Source: Rhizobacter sp964253025 (GTDB taxonomy: Bacteria; Pseudomonadota; Gammaproteobacteria; Burkholderiales; Burkholderiaceae_C). From it: a DNA stretch of 64,000 bases. Both the position numbers and the translations under genes were made by a program. Every line of letters begins with the position of its first letter. Within the stretch, counting starts at the first letter, position 1. The stretch spans positions 2,170,001 through 2,234,000 of the forward strand of contig NZ_CAXUQC020000001.1 of the NCBI RefSeq assembly GCF_964253025.1, given 5' to 3'. Positions 59,530 to 64,000 of the stretch are shown here, one piece after another. The notes under the pieces are model-generated. The model was given only the letters and a program-made list of their open reading frames with translations. It ran no database searches and was not told the origin of the DNA.

Positions 59530-60120
59530 ATGATCCCCGCCACCCTCCAGATCATCCGGGAAGAGCACGCGGCCCTGGCCGCCGTGCTCCGCGGCTTGCA
59601 GAACCACGTGATCGACCGTCGGCGCCAACGCGTTCCGCCCGACTTCACCGCGCTGCGGGCCATGCTCTTCTACATCGACGAGTTTCCGGAGCAGCGGCAC
59701 CACCGCAAGGAATCCGCGGTGTTCTTTCCGAAGCTGCGTGCCCGGACCCCGCTGGCGCGCCGCATGCTCGACCGCCTGGACGACGAACATGCGCGGGGAG
59801 AGCGCAACGTGCGCGACCTCCAGCACGCGCTGCTCGCCTTCGAGATGCTGGGTGAAGCGCGCGCGGACGCTTTCGAGCGCGCGGTGGACCTGCACACGGC
59901 CTTCTACCTCGAGCACATGGCGCTGGAAGAGCGGAACGTGCTGCCGCTCGCGCAGGAGGTGCTCAGCCCCGAGGACTGGGCCGAGCTCGACAGCGCTTTC
60001 GGGGAAAACCGCGACCCCCTCACCGGCCACGCGCCCGAGCCTGCCTACTGCAAGCTCTTCGCGGAACTGGCGACGCTCCTGCCGGCTCGCCGGAGGACAG
60101 GCGTCGTGGCAGCCGCGTGA
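59530..60120 (+). CDS. hemerythrin-domain protein
   Basis: A 196-residue cytoplasmic four-helix protein. Candidate di-iron ligands are in REEHAAL, FPEQRHHRKESAVFFPKL, LDDEHARGE and FYLEHMALEERNVLPL. GGAG six bases before the ATG supports the start. Roles of this family include oxygen or NO sensing and iron-sulfur repair. It stops 4 bases from the convergent UspA stop. Confidence 0.87.
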   Translation: MIPATLQIIREEHAALAAVLRGLQNHVIDRRRQRVPPDFTALRAMLFYIDEFPEQRHHRKESAVFFPKLRARTPLARRMLDRLDDEHARGERNVRDLQHALLAFEMLGEARADAFERAVDLHTAFYLEHMALEERNVLPLAQEVLSPEDWAELDSAFGENRDPLTGHAPEPAYCKLFAELATLLPARRRTGVVAAA

Positions 60121-60124
60121 TCGG

Positions 60125-60583
60125 TCAGCGCGAGGCGTTGGCGGGGTCCCGGACCAGGAGCACCGGCACCGGGCTGTCGCGCAGCACCAGCTCGGCGTCG
60201 CTGCCCAGGGTGAGCCGTCGCAGGCCCTGCCGTCCGTGGGTTCCCATCACGATGAGGCCGGCGCCACAGGCAGCCACTTCCTGGACGATCACGTCACAGA
60301 CTCGCATGCCGGGCTCGCAACGGACTGCTGAATCGGCTTTGACGCCGCGCGCCGACGCGGCCGCCTCGGCTGCACGGACCAATCGCTCGCCCTCCAGCCG
60401 CCACGCGTCCAGGACGTCCCCGGGCGGCACGGCCATCGAGGCCTCGGCAATGAGCAGCCGTGCATCGACCACGTTCAGCAGGTGCAAGCGCGACCCGAGG
60501 CGCGCGGCCAAGGCGAGGGCTTCGTCGAGACCGCGCTGGGCCGTAGGGCTGCCGTCGATGGGAACCAGGATGAGGTCGTACAT
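60125..60583 (-). CDS. uspA: universal stress protein
   Basis: A 152-residue UspA-fold protein. YDLILVPIDGSPTAQRGLDEALALAARLGSRLHLLNVVD starts the domain, and the ATP-binding motif G-x2-G-x9-G-S is in GTHGRQGLRRLTLGSDAE. A GGGAG box precedes the ATG. No sigma-54 site was found for it. Confidence 0.9.
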   Translation of the reverse strand: MYDLILVPIDGSPTAQRGLDEALALAARLGSRLHLLNVVDARLLIAEASMAVPPGDVLDAWRLEGERLVRAAEAAASARGVKADSAVRCEPGMRVCDVIVQEVAACGAGLIVMGTHGRQGLRRLTLGSDAELVLRDSPVPVLLVRDPANASR

Positions 60584-60739
60584 GGAATCTCCCTCGGAAA
60601 AAAGGACCATCGGCAGTGTGGGGGGCGCCGAAGGCCGCCGGCTTGCGGCAAGTCAATCCGGAAACCGGTACAGCAAGCCTTGCCGGCCGGCCTTCAAGTT
60701 GCAGCCACCGCTTTGCCGGTCGCCCCGAGCAATCCCGGT

Positions 60740-60754
60740 CGGCACGAACCGTGC
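60740..60754 (+). promoter_or_regulatory. candidate sigma-54-type promoter of the 60798 gene
   Basis: CGGCACGAACCGTGC has a perfect CGGCACG element and exact spacing; -12 is GTGC. The predicted start is near 60766. Confidence 0.45.
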
Positions 60755-60797
60755 TAGTCGGGCGCACCGCAGTTCCGGCAATCTGCCCCCTTCCGCC

Positions 60798-61199
60798 ATG
60801 TCCGCCACCCCCGTGCCCCCCGTCGAGACCCGTCCGCGCGTCCTCATCGTCGACGACCAGGCCGACGCAGCGGACGCCCTGGGCCTGCTGCTCGACGAAC
60901 TCGGCTACGACACCTCGATCGCCTATGGCGCACTCGAAGCCGTCCAACAAGCCACCCGCTTCCTGCCGGACCTGGTCATGGTCGATCTGCACATGCCCCG
61001 CATCGATGGCTTCGACACCGCCCGAGCCATCCGGGCCTGCCGGCTGCCGTCGCAGCCGGTGCTCGTGGCCGTCACGGGGGACATCCGCCCGGATACCCGT
61101 CGCGCCGCCGACGAGGCCGGCTTCGACTACCAGTTGCTCAAGCCCACCCCGCAGCCGCTGCTCGAGGCGGTGATGCGGCGGGCGTTGCAGGCCTCCTGA
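60798..61199 (+). CDS. single-domain response regulator 1
   Basis: A 133-residue stand-alone receiver. VLIVDDQADAADALGLLLDELGYDT gives the acidic pair, LVMVDLHMPRIDGFDTA the phosphoacceptor Asp, AVTGD the Thr, and YQLLKPTPQ the Lys. There is no output domain, so it may pass phosphate or act by protein contact. A receiver and a PAS histidine kinase follow on the same strand. Confidence 0.88.
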   Translation: MSATPVPPVETRPRVLIVDDQADAADALGLLLDELGYDTSIAYGALEAVQQATRFLPDLVMVDLHMPRIDGFDTARAIRACRLPSQPVLVAVTGDIRPDTRRAADEAGFDYQLLKPTPQPLLEAVMRRALQAS

Positions 61200-61242
61200 C
61201 AGCCGGGCATGGGATCGTGGCAGGGCACGGCGCGAACATGGT

Positions 61243-61257
61243 GGGATCACTTCTTGC
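61243..61257 (+). promoter_or_regulatory. candidate sigma-54-type promoter of the 61294 gene
   Basis: GGGATCACTTCTTGC followed by CAAC; exact spacing and TTGCC at -12, weaker -24. The predicted start is near 61269. Confidence 0.45.
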
Positions 61258-61293
61258 CAACTGAGCAACCATGCAACCCGTGACACCCCTGCC

Positions 61294-61752
61294 ATGACAC
61301 CAACCGTGAACCCGCTTCCCCTGCGAAGTCGCGTGCTGATCGTCGATGCCGACGTCGCGGCCGCTTCCGCGCTGTCCCGGGCGGCGCAGGCGTTCGGCTG
61401 CAAGACGGCCGTGGCCTTCGGCGGCGGCATGGCGTTGAGGGTGGCCGAACTGTTCACGCCGGATCTCATCCTGCTCGACCTCGACCTGGAATTGCCCGGC
61501 CAGGACGTCGACGACCTGCTTGCGCAGATGAGAGCCGATGGCGGCCCGGCGTCACGGGCGCTGTGCGTGGGCATGACCGCGACGCCACAAGGGATGGGAA
61601 CAGATGTCGGCGAGTTCATGGGTGTCGACCACCTCGTCCACAAGCCCGTCCCCGGCCGCGTTCTGCACGACCTCATCGCCGAAGTGCGGGAGCGGTCCTC
61701 ACTTCACCAGCGGCGACCGAAGGGCGTGGTGCCCGAACGAGACCACGCCTGA
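61294..61752 (+). CDS. single-domain response regulator 2 (divergent)
   Basis: A 152-residue receiver. VLIVDADVAAASALSRAAQAFG has only one acidic residue where two are usual. LILLDLDLELPGQDVDDLL carries the phosphoacceptor, VGMTATP the Thr, and HLVHKPVPG the Lys. A basic tail of about 15 residues follows. It probably works with the kinase that begins 24 bases after its stop. Confidence 0.85.
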   Translation: MTPTVNPLPLRSRVLIVDADVAAASALSRAAQAFGCKTAVAFGGGMALRVAELFTPDLILLDLDLELPGQDVDDLLAQMRADGGPASRALCVGMTATPQGMGTDVGEFMGVDHLVHKPVPGRVLHDLIAEVRERSSLHQRRPKGVVPERDHA

Positions 61753-61776
61753 CACGCGACACGTCGACCACCCGCG

Positions 61777-63672
61777 ATGTCGGCCGTCAACCACTCCGGC
61801 TGCGAACGACTGATCGACACCACCGATTGGGCGGGCACTCCCCTCGGGCCGCGCGAGTCGTGGCCCCCAGCGCTCCAGACGGCGCTGCACATGGTCCTGC
61901 ATTGCCAGCTGCCGATGAACATCGTCTGGGGGCCGGCCTTCGTGCAGCTTTACAACGATGCCTACGTGAGCGTACTGGGCCACAAGCATCCGGCGGCACT
62001 CGGGCGCCCGGCCGCCGGGACCTGGGCCGAAATCTGGGACACCGTCCTGCCGCTGCTCGAGCGCGTGAGGCAGGGAGAGTCCGTGGGCTGGCGCGACTTC
62101 AAGCTGCGCATCGACCGGCACGGCTATCCGGAGGACTGCTACTTCGACTTCTCGTACAGCCCGGTGCCCGACGACAAGGGCGGCGTGGGCGGCGTGCTGA
62201 TCACCTTCGTCGAGACAACCGAGCGCGTCGCCATGGAGCAGCGGCTCAAGACCAAGGCGCGGGAACTGCACCGCCTGCGCGACGAAAGCCGCGCGCGGGA
62301 GGAGCAACTGCAGGCGGTGCTCGATTCGGTGTCCACCGCGGTGATCACGGTGAACGAAGACTTTCACATCGTCTTGTTCAATCGCGCCGCTGAAACGGTC
62401 TTTCGTGCCAAGGCAAGCGAGATGAAGGACCGCAGCGTGGACGAGTTGCTGCCGGAGCGGCTTCGGGGCAACCACCAGGCGCTGATGGCGGGCTTCGCCC
62501 GGGGCATGTCCTCGGCCCGAGCGCACGGAGTCGACCGCGAGCTGACGGCACGCCGGCTCGACGGCGAGGAGTTCCCCATCGAGGCGGCCATCTCCCGCGT
62601 GCGCGTCGCGGGCCGCTTGCTCATGACGATTGCGCTGCGGGATACCACCGAAGCCCACGATCTGCGCCGCGAGCGGGTGGCGCGCGCGTCGGCCGAAGCG
62701 GCCAGCGAGGCGAAGTCGCAGTTCCTCTCGCACCTCAGTCACGAGTTGCGCACTCCACTGAACGCGGTCATCGGGTTTGCGCAGTTGCTCCAGCTGGACG
62801 CCGCGGCCGCGAACCCGGCCATGGTCCAGAAGTACGCCGGGTTGATTCTGACGTCCGGCCAGCATCAGCTCTCCATGGTCGAGGACCTGCTCGATCTCAG
62901 CCGCATCGAGGAGCACCAGTTGGCCGTCTCCATCGAACCGGTGACCGTGTGGCCGACCCTCCAAGGCTGCATCCAGATGCTGGCCGCGCGCGCCGCAGCG
63001 CGTGAGGTCACCTTCGACACCTCGCACGCTCACGGCTGCGAGGCACTCGTCAGTGCGGATGCAGGTCGCCTGCGGCAGATCCTGCTCAACCTGCTTTCCA
63101 ATGCGGTCAAGTACAACCGGATAGGCGGCCGCATCGAGGTGCGGTGCGCAAAGGTCGATGCGGAGTGGACTCGGATCGACATCAGCGACACCGGCTACGG
63201 CATTGCGCCCCACCTGCTGGGCCGGCTGTTCACGCCGTTCGAGCGCCTGGGCCAGGAAAAGAGCGCCATCGAAGGGACCGGCATGGGCCTGGTTCTCGCA
63301 CGCCAGCTCGCCCGGTTGATGGGTGGCGACGTGACCGTCAGCAGCCAGGTCGACACCGGCAGCACCTTCACGCTCTGGCTTCCTGCGGCTGCGGGACTTG
63401 CGGCAGGCGTGCAGGTACGTGACTTGCCGCCACCGGGCAAGGAGCCCACCATGACGCCTCGATCCACCGACCAACCCGCCGGCTCGTCCGGCGATCGCTC
63501 GCCAACCGAACCCGCCGCGCCCATGGCCCCGGGCGACGAAGCGCCACCCGGCTCGCCGGCCACCGGTGAGACGGTGTGCCCGGAATGCGGGGGCACCGGC
63601 CGCATCGGCACCCAGAATTGCGCCAACTGCGCCGGCACCGGCCAGGTGACCGTCGGCATCGGCGGAGCCTGA
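61777..63672 (+). CDS. PAS histidine kinase running into a zinc-ribbon tail
   Basis: A 631-residue soluble kinase. Residues 1-155 form a PAS-like domain (WAGTPLGPRESWPPALQTALHMVLHCQLPMNIVWG), then a coiled coil, a second PAS at about 170-290, HisKA with the His in FLSHLSHELRTPLNAVIGFAQL, and HATPase with NLLSNAVKYNRIGG, DTGYGI and GTGMGLVLARQL. The domain set is complete near residue 545. The frame then continues through a proline-rich stretch into CPECGGTGRIGTQNCANCAGTGQ, a DnaJ-type zinc ribbon. That tail also looks like a separate gene (see 63451). Confidence 0.88.
   Translation: MSAVNHSGCERLIDTTDWAGTPLGPRESWPPALQTALHMVLHCQLPMNIVWGPAFVQLYNDAYVSVLGHKHPAALGRPAAGTWAEIWDTVLPLLERVRQGESVGWRDFKLRIDRHGYPEDCYFDFSYSPVPDDKGGVGGVLITFVETTERVAMEQRLKTKARELHRLRDESRAREEQLQAVLDSVSTAVITVNEDFHIVLFNRAAETVFRAKASEMKDRSVDELLPERLRGNHQALMAGFARGMSSARAHGVDRELTARRLDGEEFPIEAAISRVRVAGRLLMTIALRDTTEAHDLRRERVARASAEAASEAKSQFLSHLSHELRTPLNAVIGFAQLLQLDAAAANPAMVQKYAGLILTSGQHQLSMVEDLLDLSRIEEHQLAVSIEPVTVWPTLQGCIQMLAARAAAREVTFDTSHAHGCEALVSADAGRLRQILLNLLSNAVKYNRIGGRIEVRCAKVDAEWTRIDISDTGYGIAPHLLGRLFTPFERLGQEKSAIEGTGMGLVLARQLARLMGGDVTVSSQVDTGSTFTLWLPAAAGLAAGVQVRDLPPPGKEPTMTPRSTDQPAGSSGDRSPTEPAAPMAPGDEAPPGSPATGETVCPECGGTGRIGTQNCANCAGTGQVTVGIGGA
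63413..63427 (+). promoter_or_regulatory. sigma-54-type promoter inside the kinase gene
   Basis: AGGTACGTGACTTGC followed by CGCC; exact spacing, TTGCC at -12. It points to a start near 63439, 12 bases before the ATG of the zinc-ribbon frame. Confidence 0.6.
63451..63672 (+). CDS. small zinc-ribbon protein (internal, in frame with the kinase)
   Basis: A 73-residue protein starting at an in-frame ATG with a strong AAGGAG box (63439-63444) six bases before it and a sigma-54-type promoter just upstream. The N-terminal 45 residues are disordered. CPECGGTGRIGTQNCANCAGTG gives two CxxC pairs of DnaJ type that would bind one zinc. It is likely made separately, with the longer kinase fusion as a second product or a by-product of a missing stop. 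Confidence 0.65.
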   Translation: MTPRSTDQPAGSSGDRSPTEPAAPMAPGDEAPPGSPATGETVCPECGGTGRIGTQNCANCAGTGQVTVGIGGA

Positions 63673-63702
63673 GACCGACCGCTCTCGACACGGAAACTTC
63701 GC

Positions 63703-63981
63703 ATGGAAATCGACCTGCACGTGCTCGGCGCCTACAACACCCTCGCCCACCGCCCGGTGACCGAGGCGTCGCTGATGGCGGAACTCGCCTCACGCGGACT
63801 CAGCGCCGCCGACAGCCAGCTCGCCCTGGAGAAGGCCGTCATGGAAGGCGTGCTGGAGCGCGGCGCCGACGGCATCTACCGCAAGCGCTCGAGCGCGGTC
63901 GACGCCGAGGTCAAGCACAACGAGACCACCAGCAGCCAGCCCACGGTGGCCGCAGCGCGGCCGTCCGGCCCTGCCCTTTGA
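63703..63981 (+). CDS. small hypothetical protein
   Basis: A 92-residue protein. Residues 1-65 (LGAYNTLAHRPVTEASLMAELASRGLSAADSQLALEKAVMEGVLERGADGIYRKR) have the helix-rich layout of a small winged helix; the tail is disordered. Only a weak ribosome binding site (CGGAAAC) is seen. Not recognised; probably co-transcribed with the zinc-ribbon gene. Confidence 0.65.
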   Translation: MEIDLHVLGAYNTLAHRPVTEASLMAELASRGLSAADSQLALEKAVMEGVLERGADGIYRKRSSAVDAEVKHNETTSSQPTVAAARPSGPAL

Positions 63982-64000
63982 GCCTGCGGGGGGCGCGCAA

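Noticed and set aside
60688..60702. CGGCCTTCAAGTTGC as a promoter of the 60798 receiver
   Set aside because: Spacing and TTGC are right, but the -24 element is poor and a better CGGCACG site lies at 60740.
1..64000. CRISPR arrays, tRNA/rRNA genes, insertion sequences, attachment sites
   Set aside because: None was seen: no regularly spaced repeats, no cloverleaf-like sequence recognised by eye, no transposase or integrase frames. A tRNA scan would be needed to exclude tRNA genes formally.

Overview
The window reads as chromosomal DNA of a high-GC betaproteobacterium, most likely Burkholderiales (Comamonadaceae/Rubrivivax/Ideonella-like). This rests on codon use, the DctP TRAP system, the DUF4142 and transglycosylase-associated stress proteins, and the NtaA/SsuA-type sulfur genes. 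The taxon is inferred from gene content only. No rRNA, tRNA, CRISPR, insertion sequence or prophage gene was recognised.

Region 1 (2-25263) is an organosulfur-scavenging cluster. It has three SsuA-like solute-binding proteins, two tandem flavin-dependent NtaA/DmoA-type monooxygenases, two nitroreductase-fold oxidoreductases, an outer-membrane porin and an ABC importer with four permease genes for one ATPase. It also has a vanadium-haloperoxidase homologue, an amidohydrolase, an MFS carrier, a 72-residue TOBE/Mop protein and an SfnR-like sigma-54 activator. Six of the seven marked sigma-54 (-24/-12) promoters fit the spacing well, and several lie beside a repeated CAGCAGCGG element that may bind the activator. 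A phosphatase and an NAD(P)HX dehydratase end the region.

Region 2 (25355-31061) is a signalling module: an NtrC-type response regulator, a hybrid histidine kinase and a complete rpoN gene. The rpoN gene has its own sigma-54-type promoter.

Region 3 (30997-50790) holds surface-glycan and stress genes: UDP-glucose dehydrogenase, UDP-glucuronate decarboxylase, two heptosyltransferase-like GT9 enzymes, a GmhB-like phosphatase, three other glycosyltransferases and a NodU-type carbamoyltransferase. Around them are a large catalase, two SDRs, a GlsB-type membrane protein and a 930-residue ABC exporter fused to a degenerate kinase ATPase domain and a receiver domain. Nearly every transcription unit here is preceded by a second kind of sigma-54 promoter, VGG-N10-GC with -12 TTGCC. 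The same type recurs at 57023, 61243 and 63413. I infer that the kinase, response regulator and sigma-54 of region 2 drive this stress/glycan regulon.

Region 4 (50963-56891) has an EamA transporter and a gluconate module: LacI-family repressor, gluconokinase and TRAP transporter. Two matching operators and an intrinsic terminator-like hairpin lie in the leader. Region 5 (57023-63981) has a DUF4142 protein, a MocR-type regulator, a hemerythrin-like protein, UspA, two single-receiver proteins, and a PAS histidine kinase whose frame runs into a zinc-ribbon protein with its own promoter and ribosome binding site.
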